Assembly (NCBI GenBank): GCA_002794105.1
Contig: PHFL01000010.1
Coordinates: 67,203-131,202 of the forward strand
Direction: 5' to 3'
From: Candidatus Thermochlorobacter aerophilus
GTDB taxonomy: Bacteria; Bacteroidota; Chlorobiia; Chlorobiales; Thermochlorobacteraceae
DNA length: 64,000 nucleotides
Both the position numbers and the translations under genes were made by a program. This document shows positions 16,044-25,641 of this stretch, piece after piece; position 1 is the first letter of the stretch, and every line of letters begins with the position of its first letter. The notes beneath the pieces are model-generated. The model did not search any database. It was not told the DNA's origin and saw only the letters and a program-made list of their open reading frames with translations.

Positions 16044-17925
16044 TGACACTCTTCTGCTTAAGCGCACGTGCTACGGCAGCATTCATGACCTCTTGTGCAA
16101 AATGCAGTGTAACGGCATTAGCTTTTTCGGTTAGCTCCACAATGAGTTGCCGATTATCGTGCTCAAGGGCTTGCTTGAGTTCAGCCAGCACAGCGTGGAT
16201 AGCATCTTGTTCATCTTTGGAAAGTTGCGCAAAAATTTCAGCTTCATGAGTCAGCTGTTTTTCAATTGCTGCCACAATGCTACGGGCTTCAACTTTTGCT
16301 TCAATAAGCAGGCGTTGCTCCACATCATCTTTGGCATGGGTAAAGCCCTCTAAAAGCATTTTCTCGACTTCTTCGTCGGTCAGCCCATATGTGGGTTTAA
16401 CAGACATGGCTTGAGTTTTGCCTGTGCGTTTGTCTTGGGCAGAGACTGTCAGCACACCATCGGCATCAATGGCAAAGGTGACCAAAATACGGTGCATGCC
16501 AGCTGGCAGAGGCGGAAGCGGACCAAGTGTAAATTTGCCTAAGCTACGATTGTCTTTGGCAAGCTCGCGCTCGCCTTGCAAAATGTGAATCTCAATGCCA
16601 GTTTGATTATCGACAGATGTGGTAAATTCCTGTGTAACCTTAATGGGTACTTTGGTATTGCGTGGAATAATTGGCACAAACACGCCACCGACTGTCTCAA
16701 TGCCCAGTGAAAGTGGCGTAATGTCCAAAAGTAGCACGTCGTCAGTGTCGCCAGAAATCACGCTGGCTTGCACCGCTGCGCCGAGTGCGACCACTTCTTC
16801 TGGATTGAGCGAATCAAAGGGTTTTTTGCCACCGAAAATTTCCGAGACAAACTTTTTAACATATGGAATGCGGGTGGAACCGCCAACTAGTACCACTGCA
16901 TCAATATCGTGCGGCGAAAGCGCCGCATCTTTGAGCGCCTTCAGGCACGGAGATTTGGTGCGGGCAATCACAGGTGCGATAATCTCTTCAAACTCTTGGC
17001 GCGAAAGCACGCGCTCAAAGTTCTGTCCGCACACATCAAGGTGAATTGTGGTTACTTCTTTGTCGGTAAGCTCACGTTTGGCGCGTTCACACTCTATGCG
17101 TAGGCGCTGCTTGATATGTGGATTGGTGAAAATATCAAACCCAAGGCGGGCTTGAATATCTTGAGCAATCTTGACAAGCAGGGCTTGGTCGAGGTCATCA
17201 CCGCCAAGATGAGTATCACCATTGGTAGAAAGCACATCAAAAATACCGTCCTCAAGCTTCAGAATTGAAATATCGAATGTGCCGCCACCCAAGTCATAGA
17301 CGGCAATAGTGCCATCTTTGCTCTTATCGAGTCCATATGCTAAGGCAGCAGCTGTGGGCTCATTGATAATGCGCAAGACTTCTAAGCCAGCAAGTTTGCC
17401 AGCGTCTTTGGTGGCTTGGCGCTGTGCATCGTTGAAATAGGCAGGCACGGTGATAACCGCTTTGGTGACAGGCTCTTCAAAGTAGTCATCTGCCCAGCGC
17501 TTGAGCTCGCGCAAAATCATGGCAGAAATTTCTACAGGCGTAAAGAACCGAGTCTCTTTGCCATTGCTAATCTCAATTTTGCACACGCGGTCCGATTCGC
17601 TTTCGCTGACGCGGTAACTAAGACGCGGCAACTCCTCTTTGATGTCGGCAAAAGTTTTACCCATCAAGCGCTTTACTGAATAGACCACACGGTCAGGATG
17701 TTCAGACAGCAATTCCTTAGCGCTGCTGCCCACAATCGGCGTGAAATCATCACTGAAATAGACCAGCGACGGGACGATGCGTTCGCCCGTGTGCTTATTG
17801 AAAATGATAGCAGGATGATCGCCGTGCATGTAGGCGACCAAACTATTGGTCGTGCCTAAATCAATACCGATGATACGCTCCTTTTTGATGGTGCCCGTGC
17901 GAATATCTATTGGAATAGTTGCCAT
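16027..17925 (-). CDS. Hsp70 family chaperone, HscA-like
   Basis: 632 residues. ATP-driven protein-folding chaperone of the cytoplasm. The nucleotide-binding domain is complete: [17 protein letters not shown] near the N terminus, [40 protein letters not shown] and [17 protein letters not shown]. The substrate-binding domain starts with [16 protein letters not shown], and an alpha-helical lid follows. Features such as [19 protein letters not shown] and the short tail ending NEVAQ instead of the EEVD- or Lys-rich DnaK end resemble HscA. However, no iscS, iscU, hscB or fdx gene is nearby, so a role in Fe-S cluster transfer is only a suggestion. ATG at 17925 has GGA six bases upstream and is preferred to a TTG at 17934. 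Confidence 0.88.
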   Translation of the reverse strand: MATIPIDIRTGTIKKERIIGIDLGTTNSLVAYMHGDHPAIIFNKHTGERIVPSLVYFSDDFTPIVGSSAKELLSEHPDRVVYSVKRLMGKTFADIKEELPRLSYRVSESESDRVCKIEISNGKETRFFTPVEISAMILRELKRWADDYFEEPVTKAVITVPAYFNDAQRQATKDAGKLAGLEVLRIINEPTAAALAYGLDKSKDGTIAVYDLGGGTFDISILKLEDGIFDVLSTNGDTHLGGDDLDQALLVKIAQDIQARLGFDIFTNPHIKQRLRIECERAKRELTDKEVTTIHLDVCGQNFERVLSRQEFEEIIAPVIARTKSPCLKALKDAALSPHDIDAVVLVGGSTRIPYVKKFVSEIFGGKKPFDSLNPEEVVALGAAVQASVISGDTDDVLLLDITPLSLGIETVGGVFVPIIPRNTKVPIKVTQEFTTSVDNQTGIEIHILQGERELAKDNRSLGKFTLGPLPPLPAGMHRILVTFAIDADGVLTVSAQDKRTGKTQAMSVKPTYGLTDEEVEKMLLEGFTHAKDDVEQRLLIEAKVEARSIVAAIEKQLTHEAEIFAQLSKDEQDAIHAVLAELKQALEHDNRQLIVELTEKANAVTLHFAQEVMNAAVARALKQKSVNEVAQ

Positions 17926-17974
17926 AAGTTCCAAGTTAAAGTTGAAGTTTCAATACACTAACGAACAAGCAGGG

Positions 17975-19921
17975 TTAAATCGTTTGCGTAGATGCTTGCA
18001 CAGATGGGGCACGTTTCTTGATAGTAAAGTGAAACTCAGCGCCTTGACCGACTTCGGACTCAATCCAAATTTTACCGCCGTATTGCTCGACAACCTTTTT
18101 GACAATAGCTAACCCAATGCCAAAGCCGGGCTGGTCGCTGCTACCGCGTTCAAAGAGCCGAAAGACCTTCTCGAAATCCTTTTTGGCGATGCCAATCCCA
18201 TTGTCTTTGACGACAATCTCAAATACATCAGGGTGATCAATGGCGTAGATAGAAATACATGGGTTTTCAACTTTTGCAGTGTAGCGAATGGCATTGCCAA
18301 TGAGATTGGTGAAGACTTGTTCAAGGCGCCGACGTGGGAAGAGCACAACCGGCAAGTCAGGCGAAATGTGTACTTTCGTGCGCTGAGCGTCAATATGACC
18401 GCGGTAGTTTTCCAAAACTGTGGAGACCAGTTCGTAGAGATAAATCTCATCCATTTTGACCGTCTCTCGCCCAACTCGCGAAAGGTCGAGCAATTCCGTA
18501 ATCATATCTTCCATCACTTTGGCATTGTAGCGGATGCGCTCCAAAGCAAAGCGTGCCTCATACTCCATTTTGTCGTAATAGAGTTCCTGAACCCGTGAAG
18601 CAAAGCCTTGAATGGAAATGAGAGGGGCTCTAAGGTCATGCGACACGGAATAGACGAACTGCTCAAGCTCAGCATTTTTCTCAGCAAGGGTGCGATTGGC
18701 TTCTGCAAGGGCATCTCTGAGCTTTTTGCGATAAAGCCCTTCTGCAAATGCACTAGCCAAAATGTGGACAAAGCGTTTATCATCTTCTGAAAACTGACGC
18801 TGACGAAGTGTAAGAATTTGCAGCACGCCCTGCAGTTGTTCTGAAGCCACAAGCGGCACCGTAAAAAGACTTTTGCCTGAAACGCTCATCATGTATTTCT
18901 CGACGCACTTCAACTGCGGCTCTTTGAACACATCGTCAATGAAAATGGCTTTTTTCGTGAGGGCAACTTTGGGCGCAATCCCTTTAGTATCTTCCTTGAC
19001 CTCGTATGTTTGGGTAATCTCAGGAATATTAGGGTCATCGGCATGCACTAAAACTAACTTGTTGGTGGCGTCATTGTAGTGATAAAACAAAAGCAAGGCA
19101 GGTTCAAAAAACGCCTTGAACTCTGTGGCGATATGGCGAGCAATTTCTGGAAGAGTCTCAAACTGATTGAAAATATCACTGACTTTGATAATAGCTTCAC
19201 GCTCTAAGCGAGAGCGCTTCTCTAGTGTAATATCCTGCATGAGCACCTTGAATCCATCTTTAATAGGAGTGATGTCAGAGGCAAGCGGTGAAAACTCCGC
19301 TTTGAAAAAATGAGTCTTACCCGAAGGAGCCAGCAGAGAGATTTCCGTTTCAATCAATTCGCCAGATTTTGTGGCATTAGCAGCGTCAATAAAGCGTGCG
19401 GCATCTTCTGGGGAAAGGCGACCGAGTAAGTTGAACTCTTGCAAGCTATTTCTATCCCAGTCGAAGAAAATCTCGACAGCACGATTGACTTCAATGACTC
19501 GATAGTCGGAAGCGCAGATGAAAATCAGCTCAGCAGTAGAATCAAAAAGACTGCGATACTGCAGCTCAGCAAAGAGCAATTCTTCCGTGCGCCGCTTGAC
19601 AGTACTTGCCAAAGATTCATTGTAGAGCTGTAGGCGACTGTTAGCTTCATTGAGTGATTCTGTCGCACGCTGCAGCGACTCAGTTAATTCTCGGTTACGC
19701 TTAACCACACTATAGACCACGCCGCCAATAGATACCCCAACCGTTACGCCGCCCAAAACGGCGATAAAAATGGTGAGGGCACTGGGCAGGCGCAGATACA
19801 CCAATAGAACACTAAAAATCAGAGCACCAAAGACGCAGAGAAAGAAAGCAAATACCGCAAGCTGGACTTCATTGCGCTTCAGAGCTTGATAAAAGGCATC
19901 AATAATTTTCCTAATCGTCAT
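17975..19921 (-). CDS. Membrane sensor histidine kinase with PAS and GAF domains
   Basis: 648 residues from the ATG at 19921. Two membrane helices lie near residues 20-75 (LAVFAFFLCVFGALIFSVLL and IFIAVLGGVTVGVSIGGVVY). A coiled coil (RELTESLQRATESLNEANS) leads to a PAS domain (YRSLFDSTAELIFICASDYRVIEV), a GAF domain (about 240-400) and a HisKA/HATPase core. The phospho-accepting histidine is in FVYSVSHDLRAPL, the N box is LIGNAIRYT, and the G boxes are DNGIGIAKKD and GFGIGLAIVKKVV. No response regulator is encoded beside it and no receiver domain is fused, so its partner lies elsewhere. The gene starts seven bases after the MoxR stop, so the two are probably cotranscribed. Confidence 0.9.
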   Translation of the reverse strand: MTIRKIIDAFYQALKRNEVQLAVFAFFLCVFGALIFSVLLVYLRLPSALTIFIAVLGGVTVGVSIGGVVYSVVKRNRELTESLQRATESLNEANSRLQLYNESLASTVKRRTEELLFAELQYRSLFDSTAELIFICASDYRVIEVNRAVEIFFDWDRNSLQEFNLLGRLSPEDAARFIDAANATKSGELIETEISLLAPSGKTHFFKAEFSPLASDITPIKDGFKVLMQDITLEKRSRLEREAIIKVSDIFNQFETLPEIARHIATEFKAFFEPALLLFYHYNDATNKLVLVHADDPNIPEITQTYEVKEDTKGIAPKVALTKKAIFIDDVFKEPQLKCVEKYMMSVSGKSLFTVPLVASEQLQGVLQILTLRQRQFSEDDKRFVHILASAFAEGLYRKKLRDALAEANRTLAEKNAELEQFVYSVSHDLRAPLISIQGFASRVQELYYDKMEYEARFALERIRYNAKVMEDMITELLDLSRVGRETVKMDEIYLYELVSTVLENYRGHIDAQRTKVHISPDLPVVLFPRRRLEQVFTNLIGNAIRYTAKVENPCISIYAIDHPDVFEIVVKDNGIGIAKKDFEKVFRLFERGSSDQPGFGIGLAIVKKVVEQYGGKIWIESEVGQGAEFHFTIKKRAPSVQASTQTI

Positions 19922-19928
19922 GCATGGC

Positions 19929-20912
19929 TTAGGCTTTGATGAGGCTAGCAACAATCATTTCAGGTTTAATTCCTTCTGCTTCAGCACTGAAATTTGTCAG
20001 CAAGCGATGTCGCAGCACGGGCAGTGCCACAGCTTGCACATCAGAAATGTCTGGCGTATAGCGCCCGTGCAAAAGACAGCGTACCTTAGCACCCAGTATC
20101 AAGTATTGTGAAGCCCGCGGACCTGCACCCCAGCTAACAAACTGCTTAATCATTTTGTCATCGGTGCTGCTGGGTCGCGTTCGACTGACCAGCCGCACAG
20201 CATAATCAATCACATTATCAGATACTGGTACATCGCGCACAAGCTGCTGAAACTGAAGAATTTTTTCAGCATTCATCACCTTCTGTAGCGTTGGCTTTTG
20301 CGATGATGTCGTAGCCTTCACAATGGCTTTTTCTTCTTCAAACGATGGATAGTCAATCCAGAGATTGAACATGAAACGGTCAAGCTGAGCCTCAGGCAAA
20401 GGGTAAGTGCCTTCTTGCTCAACAGGGTTTTGTGTAGCAAGCACGAAAAATGGTTCGGGAAGAGCATACCGTTTACCAGCGGAAGTGACCTGATGCTCTT
20501 GCATAGCCTCTAGCAAAGCGGCTTGCGTTTTCGGTGGCGTGCGATTGATTTCATCAGCAAGCACAACGCTGGCAAAAATCGGTCCCTGAATAAACTTGAA
20601 GAACTTTTTGCCCGTCTCATGGTCTTCTTCCAAAATTTCCGTACCCGTAATGTCAGACGGCATCAGGTCAGGTGTAAATTGGATACGGCTAAAACTTAAA
20701 TCCAAGACTTTGGAAAAGCTCGAGACCAACAAGGTTTTAGCCAGACCGGGGACTCCGACCATAAGGCAGTGTCCCCGAGCTAAAATCGTCATCATCAATT
20801 GTTCGATAATGTCATCTTGACCGATAATGACTTTGTGAATTTCGGCTTTGAGCGTCTGATACAAAGCTGCAAGCTCTTCTGCAAGTGCAAGTGTTGATGT
20901 CAGTGGTTGCAT
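19929..20912 (-). CDS. MoxR-family AAA ATPase
   Basis: 327 residues. MoxR ATPases act as chaperones that mature or activate partner complexes, often together with DUF58 and VWA-domain proteins. Walker A is GVPGLAKTLL, Walker B VVLADEINR, sensor region FVLATQNPVEQEGTYPLPEAQLDRF, with the C-terminal lid region (VSWGAGPRASQYLILGAK) conserved. None of the usual DUF58 or VWA partners lies downstream; instead the next gene is a histidine kinase seven bases away. That is an unusual pairing, but adjacency alone does not prove a shared function. Confidence 0.92.
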   Translation of the reverse strand: MQPLTSTLALAEELAALYQTLKAEIHKVIIGQDDIIEQLMMTILARGHCLMVGVPGLAKTLLVSSFSKVLDLSFSRIQFTPDLMPSDITGTEILEEDHETGKKFFKFIQGPIFASVVLADEINRTPPKTQAALLEAMQEHQVTSAGKRYALPEPFFVLATQNPVEQEGTYPLPEAQLDRFMFNLWIDYPSFEEEKAIVKATTSSQKPTLQKVMNAEKILQFQQLVRDVPVSDNVIDYAVRLVSRTRPSSTDDKMIKQFVSWGAGPRASQYLILGAKVRCLLHGRYTPDISDVQAVALPVLRHRLLTNFSAEAEGIKPEMIVASLIKA

Positions 20913-20976
20913 GAACCTAACGAGTTAAGAATAATGTGGGCATAAGCTCAAATTTGAGCACATGCAACTTGAAACT

Positions 20977-22383
20977 TCATGTCGTCTCAGATGCAGGGAG
21001 CACATTGCCCTCAGCATCTACGGTAACAAGCGTGCCAAACTTCTCCAAATTGGCACGCACAGCATCAGCCTCGCCAGCAATAACATATGTCAAACGGTCA
21101 GGATGAATATACATCTTTGCCGCACTGTGAACATCGTCAAGGGTCAGACGCTGAATCTGCTCCAAAAAAGTATGGTAGTAGTTGCTGCCTAAGCGGTATA
21201 GTTCCGTAGTGGCCATCCGATTCAAAATTGTGTCAGCTGATTCACTTTGAAGAAGAAAATTGCCTGCAATGTAGTTCTTGACAGCTTGAAGTTCTTCTTC
21301 GCTAGCGCCATAGAGAACAAGCTCATGCAGTTCATCTAAAATTTCTTGTATGGCAAGATGAGTGACGCCTTTGCGGACTTGTGTGCCGATGTGAAAGTCT
21401 CCAAGCTGGGCTTTGGCGTCAAATACGCTACGAATGTTGTATGTGTAGCCTTGTTTTTCGCGTAGCTCAAGATTGAGGCGCGAGCCAAAATAGCCACCCA
21501 AAATCATGTTCATCACATAGCACTTGAGATAGTCGGCATGATGGCGTGCAATAGACAGATGTCCCATCATGATAACCGACTGAACGGCGCCATGCTTCTG
21601 CACCAAAATCACTTGTGGCGAATCTGGAAGCGAAGGGGAAGCAAAAGTGACAGCCGCCGGAATGGGCTTAGCTTGCCATGCCCCAAACACATCGGAGAGC
21701 TTTTCGACAATCTCTTGACTTCTGACATCACCAGCGACCACAATAAAGCTATTGTTGGGTACGACATAAGTTTCGTAAAACTCAACAATTGCCTCGCGTG
21801 AAACAGCTCGTACCGTGTGCTCCGTCCCAAAGGCAGGGCGTGAGTAGGGATGGGCTTGGTAGATAGCCTTCGCAAAAGCATCACTGGCTAAGTGCCCGGC
21901 ATTAGATTTCGAGAGCTGTATGCGGTGTAGAATCTGCTGACGCACAAACTCAATTTCCCGTTCGGCAAAAGCTGGATGAAGGGCAACATCACTCATGAGG
22001 GCTAATCCGCGGTCCAAATACTTGCTCATAATAGAGAGCGAAAGTGTGGCACTGTCCACACCTGACCATGCATAAAGGTCTGCGCCAAGAAATTCAGCCT
22101 CATGGGCAATTTGTTCAGCACTGCGCAAATGTGTGCCTTGCGTAAGAAGCGCAAAGACAAAAGTGGAAACCGTTGGATATGCCCCATCATAAACAGACCC
22201 CGCTCGGCTGTAGAGTCGCACAGAGACCAAAGGAGAGGTATGCTGCTCATAGACCATAATCTTGAGCCCATTGGAAAGCACGGTCTCATGCCAGACTGGA
22301 AAGTCCATATGGATAGGACGTGTAGGATGCGGCGGTCGAGAACGATCTAATGAAAAAGGCGAAGGAGATACTGTGTGAAGCAT
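20977..22383 (-). CDS. M16-family peptidase-like protein lacking the zinc motif
   Basis: About 468 residues with both M16 halves. It begins HETVLSNGLKIMVYEQHTSPLVSVRLYSRAGS, a standard M16 N terminus, and the C-terminal half includes LKCYVMNMILGGYFGSRLNLELREKQGYTY, with the conserved R/Y pair that holds substrate. Where active members have HxxEH (usually GLAHFLEHMLFKGT) this protein reads PTVSTFVFALLTQGT. Both histidines and the glutamate are gone, so it is predicted to be catalytically dead, like the non-catalytic partner of heterodimeric M16 peptidases. No active M16 gene is adjacent. ATG at 22383 is chosen over TTG at 22413. Confidence 0.82.
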   Translation of the reverse strand: MLHTVSPSPFSLDRSRPPHPTRPIHMDFPVWHETVLSNGLKIMVYEQHTSPLVSVRLYSRAGSVYDGAYPTVSTFVFALLTQGTHLRSAEQIAHEAEFLGADLYAWSGVDSATLSLSIMSKYLDRGLALMSDVALHPAFAEREIEFVRQQILHRIQLSKSNAGHLASDAFAKAIYQAHPYSRPAFGTEHTVRAVSREAIVEFYETYVVPNNSFIVVAGDVRSQEIVEKLSDVFGAWQAKPIPAAVTFASPSLPDSPQVILVQKHGAVQSVIMMGHLSIARHHADYLKCYVMNMILGGYFGSRLNLELREKQGYTYNIRSVFDAKAQLGDFHIGTQVRKGVTHLAIQEILDELHELVLYGASEEELQAVKNYIAGNFLLQSESADTILNRMATTELYRLGSNYYHTFLEQIQRLTLDDVHSAAKMYIHPDRLTYVIAGEADAVRANLEKFGTLVTVDAEGNVLPASETT

Positions 22384-22427
22384 GACTTGAATCTGGTCGT
22401 TATGCAAGTTCAAAGAAGCGAGCTACT

Positions 22428-22461
22428 TAGAAGAGAAAAGCCGCTACTATGCAAAGCGGCT
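22428..22461 (-). terminator. Intrinsic terminator downstream of the tRNA genes
   Basis: Read on the minus strand, AGCCGCT (22461-22455) and AGCGGCT (22445-22439) form a perfect seven-base stem around a nine-base loop and are followed by TTTTCTCTT. It lies 12 bases past the 3' end of tRNA-Leu and before the M16 gene, so it should end the tRNA transcript. Confidence 0.7.
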
Positions 22462-22472
22462 CTTGCGAAGAG

Positions 22473-22554
22473 TGCGCGGGAGGAGATTTGAACTCCTACG
22501 CCTTGCGGCGCTACCACCTCAAAGTAGTGCGTCTACCAGTTCCGCCACCCGCGC
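22473..22554 (-). tRNA. tRNA-Leu (anticodon GAG)
   Basis: On the minus strand the 82-base gene has acceptor GCGCGGG paired with CCCGCGC, a D arm with TGGTAGACG, anticodon stem CTACT/GGTAG with loop TTGAGGT (anticodon GAG), a long variable arm (GCGCCGCAAGGCGT) typical of leucine tRNA, and T arm GGAG TTCAAAT CTCC. CCA is not encoded. It is followed by a terminator and preceded by tRNA-Lys 50 bases upstream, probably on the same transcript. Confidence 0.95.
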
Positions 22555-22604
22555 AGTTCTTAGCGGTCTTAGGTAGTCATCAAGGGCATACTGCCAGACA
22601 TCTG

Positions 22605-22677
22605 TGAGCATAGATGGACTCGAACCATCGACCCTCTCATTAAAAGTGAGATGCTCTACCAACTGAGCTATATGCTC
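22605..22677 (-). tRNA. tRNA-Lys (anticodon UUU)
   Basis: On the minus strand the 73-base gene has acceptor GAGCATA/TATGCTC, D arm GCTCAGTTGGTAGAGC, anticodon stem TCTCA/TGAGA with loop CTTTTAA (anticodon TTT) and T arm GATGG TTCGAGT CCATC. CCA is not encoded. It is the first gene of a two-tRNA unit with tRNA-Leu. Confidence 0.96.
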
Positions 22678-22764
22678 AACCAGATGCTTGCCTAAGCAAG
22701 CTTATTTTGTATTGCAAATATACAAAACTTCAAAAAATGTTGCAAGTTTTTTCAAGCGCACGCC

Positions 22765-22872
22765 TTACTTGTTGGCATATCTTGGACGCTTCTTGTGTCG
22801 ATTCTTACGGCGTCTTTTCTTGCGCTTGTGCGTAGCCATCTTATGGCGCTTACGCTTTCGACCACAAGGCAT
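22765..22872 (-). CDS. Small basic AURKAIP1/COX24-domain protein
   Basis: 35 residues, almost half Lys/Arg, beginning MPCGRKRKRHKMATHKRKK and ending RPRYANK. This is the AURKAIP1/COX24 (mS38-like) motif found as a stand-alone mini-protein in Bacteroidota and relatives, where it is thought to be a ribosome-associated peptide. The composition and KRHKMATHKRKKRRRKNRHK core are distinctive. It lies 88 bases upstream of tRNA-Lys on the same strand, in a translation-related cluster. Confidence 0.85.
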   Translation of the reverse strand: MPCGRKRKRHKMATHKRKKRRRKNRHKKRPRYANK

Positions 22873-23109
22873 ATACGAGATGCTTTTTGTTAAGTTGCTG
22901 CAAATTGAATTTGAAAGATAAAACCTAAGCAGCAATTTTCAAAACAAAATGAACAAAGACTTGGCTGAAATGTCGTTGCAGACACGGCAACATGTTCTCG
23001 AAAAACCTGCGGCAACGCCTGAACCCCAACAGAGTAGCAACTGTAAGAGAGATTATATGTATTTTCGCATCGCATTATTGTACTTGCATCAACAAAATTT
23101 GCAACAGCT

Positions 23110-23853
23110 ATGAACTTTGCAGTCTGTCTCAACCAAGTGCCAGATACCTCTGCTCGAATCAAAATTGCGCCAGACCAGCAGCATATCGAAAAAGACGGTA
23201 TCAACTTTGTGATTAACCCATACGATGAGTTTGCACTTGAAGAAGCGCTCAAGTTGCGTGAAAAATTTGGTGGTTCAGTGGTTCTCTTTAGTGTCGGTGG
23301 TGACGAGTTTCAAGCAAACATCCGTAAGGCATTTGCAATGGGCGCAGATAAAGCCGTGCTAATTAAATCAACTGCTAAAGATGCCTACGGCATTGCAACG
23401 GTGCTAGCGGAAGCTATCAAAAAATACTTCGGCGGTTTGCCAGACATAATTTTCCTAGGCAAAGAATCTACAGACTTCAATGATGCGCAGGTCGGACCAA
23501 TGCTTGGAGAACTTTTGCAGATTCCAGCTATCATGGTGGTAGTTGCGTTACAAACAGACGGCAAAGTAGCAATCGTGGAGCGCGAAATTGAGGGTGGTAA
23601 AGAAATTATAGAGGCGCCGCTTCCGCTTATCATCGGGGCTCAAAAGGGGCTTAACATTCCCCGTGTAGCTAGCATGAAAGGCATTATGGAAGCCAAAAAG
23701 AAGCCGATTGAAGTAATGGAAATCCCTGTGCCAGAGTCGGCACGCACAAGCTTAGTGCGCCTTGAGAAACCGCCTGAAAAGCAAGCAGGTAAACTGGTCA
23801 GTTCCCCGGCTGAATTAGTGGAAAAATTGCATCGAGAAGCAAATGTGATATAA
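23110..23853 (+). CDS. etfB: Electron transfer flavoprotein beta subunit
   Basis: 247 residues. It is the AMP-binding half of ETF, which carries electrons from acyl-CoA and other dehydrogenases. The N terminus MNFAVCLNQVPDTSARIKI, the NPYDEFALEEALKLRE signature and the loop KESTDFNDAQVGPMLGELL are conserved. It is followed after 25 bases by etfA. No dehydrogenase or ETF:quinone oxidoreductase is encoded nearby, so the electron donor and acceptor are unknown. The 237 bases before it separate it from the divergent small ribosomal-type gene and should contain both promoters. Confidence 0.95.
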   Translation: MNFAVCLNQVPDTSARIKIAPDQQHIEKDGINFVINPYDEFALEEALKLREKFGGSVVLFSVGGDEFQANIRKAFAMGADKAVLIKSTAKDAYGIATVLAEAIKKYFGGLPDIIFLGKESTDFNDAQVGPMLGELLQIPAIMVVVALQTDGKVAIVEREIEGGKEIIEAPLPLIIGAQKGLNIPRVASMKGIMEAKKKPIEVMEIPVPESARTSLVRLEKPPEKQAGKLVSSPAELVEKLHREANVI

Positions 23854-23878
23854 GTCAAACCAAAAAAGCATTAAAAAA

Positions 23879-24862
23879 ATGTTAAAATCAGTAGTGTTCA
23901 TTGAGCAGCGCAGCAATGCCATCAAGCGTGCATCGCTGGAGGCCTTAAGTAAGGCAGCTGAGCTCTCCGATGAGGTCTATGCCGTGGCTATAGGTAGCGA
24001 CCTACAGAGTGCGGTGCAAGATTTGGGCAAATACGGCGCCACCAAAGTATTTCTCTTTGAGCATCCATCCCTACTGAAATATTCTGCTACGGCGTATGCT
24101 AAGTTAGTGGCGCGTGTGGTCAAAGAGCAGTCGGCTAATGTACTGTTTCTGGCAGCAACCGCAATGGGCAAGGACCTTGGACCGAGACTAGCGATTCGCT
24201 TAGGGGCAGGGTTAGCCAGCGATGTGATAGCCGTGCAAGTAGAAGGTGAAAAAATTCTGGCAAAGCGCTATGCCTACTCGGGCAAAGCCATTGCCACTGT
24301 GCAACTGGAAACCCCCGTTAAAATTTTGAGCGTGCGTCCAAATGTCTTTGCGCTGAACTCAAGTTACGCTCGCACTCCAGAAGTAATCCACTCGACCTAC
24401 TCACCTGATGAGGCTGACCTGAAGACCATTGTCAAAGAGATTGTCGCCTCTACAGGAAAGTTAGATGTAGCAGAGGCAGACATTGTGGTCAGCGGCGGGC
24501 GTGGTTTACGCGACCCTAATGGCGACGGTAAGGAAAATTGGAAAAATCTGGAAGAGCTGGCAAGTGTCTTAGGTGCAGCAGTTGGTGCAAGCCGAGCTGT
24601 AGTGGATGCAGGCTGGCGACCGCACGCTGAACAAGTCGGACAGACTGGAAAGGTAGTGTCGCCAAAGCTTTATATTGCATGTGGCATTTCTGGAGCGGTG
24701 CAGCATCTGGCAGGAATGTCCTCATCGAAGGTTATTGTGGCCATCAACAAAGACAAAGATGCACCAATTTTTCAAGTTGCTGACTATGGCATTGTAGGCA
24801 CTGTGGAAGACGTGCTGCCGAAGTTGACCGAAGAATTCAAAAAAATACTGTCACAGAAATAA
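23879..24862 (+). CDS. etfA: Electron transfer flavoprotein alpha subunit
   Basis: 327 residues. It provides the FAD-binding C-terminal domain, seen as [60 protein letters not shown] and [22 protein letters not shown]. The N-terminal domain pairs with EtfB. The sequence VGQTGK is typical of simple ETFs; nothing in the sequence marks it as a bifurcating type. It ends the two-gene etfBA unit, and the next gene starts 114 bases on. Confidence 0.95.
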   Translation: MLKSVVFIEQRSNAIKRASLEALSKAAELSDEVYAVAIGSDLQSAVQDLGKYGATKVFLFEHPSLLKYSATAYAKLVARVVKEQSANVLFLAATAMGKDLGPRLAIRLGAGLASDVIAVQVEGEKILAKRYAYSGKAIATVQLETPVKILSVRPNVFALNSSYARTPEVIHSTYSPDEADLKTIVKEIVASTGKLDVAEADIVVSGGRGLRDPNGDGKENWKNLEELASVLGAAVGASRAVVDAGWRPHAEQVGQTGKVVSPKLYIACGISGAVQHLAGMSSSKVIVAINKDKDAPIFQVADYGIVGTVEDVLPKLTEEFKKILSQK

Positions 24863-24976
24863 GATGGAAAAGATGGCAAGTCAAAAAACGGCTCAAGAGT
24901 GCAACATCTGCAGGCAAATCCAGAAAAAGAGATATTGACTTGCTTTTTCTACTCGGTTTAGTGTATTTTCAAGAAA

Positions 24977-25627
24977 ATGACAAATGTAAAATCTTCTGAA
25001 GGCTTGAACTTCAAGACACTGCGAGATATGAAGAAAATTCAAGTCGATATACTTGGCCTTTCAAGTAGCCCGCATAACAACGGTGCATACGCCCTAATAC
25101 TCTTTGAGGTGGGTGGAAAACGCAAGCTCCCAATTATCATTGGGGGATTTGAGGCGCAGGCAATTGCACTCAAGCTGGAAAATATCAAGGCGCCTCGTCC
25201 ATTTACGCATGACCTCATTCGCAGCATTACAGAGACGTTCAACATCAACATCTCTGAAGTGATGATTGATGAGCTGCGTAATGAAACTTTCTTTGCAAAA
25301 GTGGTCTGTGAGCTCTCAGGTGTTGTGCATGAAATTGATGCACGACCAAGCGATGCCATTGCCTTAGCAGTACGGTGTGATGCGCCAATCTTCGTCTCCG
25401 AAGAGGTCATGAATGAGGCTGGTATCATTGATGAGAAAACTCCAGAACAAACCGGCTTTGGTATCGGAATGGGTGGCGCTGGGGCAGAGAGGCGCACGGC
25501 ATCTGCATCTCCGGCAAGTAAGCTTGAAGAACTGCGCGCTAAGCTAAATGAAGCAATTGCTAAAGAAGACTACGAGAGAGCCGCAAAAATCCGTGATGAA
25601 ATTAGCAAGTTGCAAAGCCGTTCTTAA
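24977..25627 (+). CDS. DUF151 bifunctional-nuclease-like protein with C-terminal UVR motif
   Basis: 216 residues. The DUF151 (BFN) domain spans about residues 18-140: VDILGLSSSPHNNGAYALIL, KLPIIIGGFEAQAIALKLEN and DARPSDAIALAVRCDAPIFV. A UVR-type helical hairpin at the C terminus (KLEELRAKLNEAIAKEDYERAAKIRDEI) resembles the UvrB/UvrC interaction motif. DUF151 members are annotated as possible nucleases, with little proof for bacterial ones. The second methionine at 25028 matches the usual domain start and is an alternative. It may form an operon with the next gene, 14 bases on. Confidence 0.85.
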   Translation: MTNVKSSEGLNFKTLRDMKKIQVDILGLSSSPHNNGAYALILFEVGGKRKLPIIIGGFEAQAIALKLENIKAPRPFTHDLIRSITETFNINISEVMIDELRNETFFAKVVCELSGVVHEIDARPSDAIALAVRCDAPIFVSEEVMNEAGIIDEKTPEQTGFGIGMGGAGAERRTASASPASKLEELRAKLNEAIAKEDYERAAKIRDEISKLQSRS

Positions 25628-25641
25628 CTTGTCGTGCTGGA

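Noticed and set aside
22605-22677. tRNA-Lys as an integration site for an island
   Set aside because: No duplicated tRNA end, integrase or unusual gene content was seen on either side.
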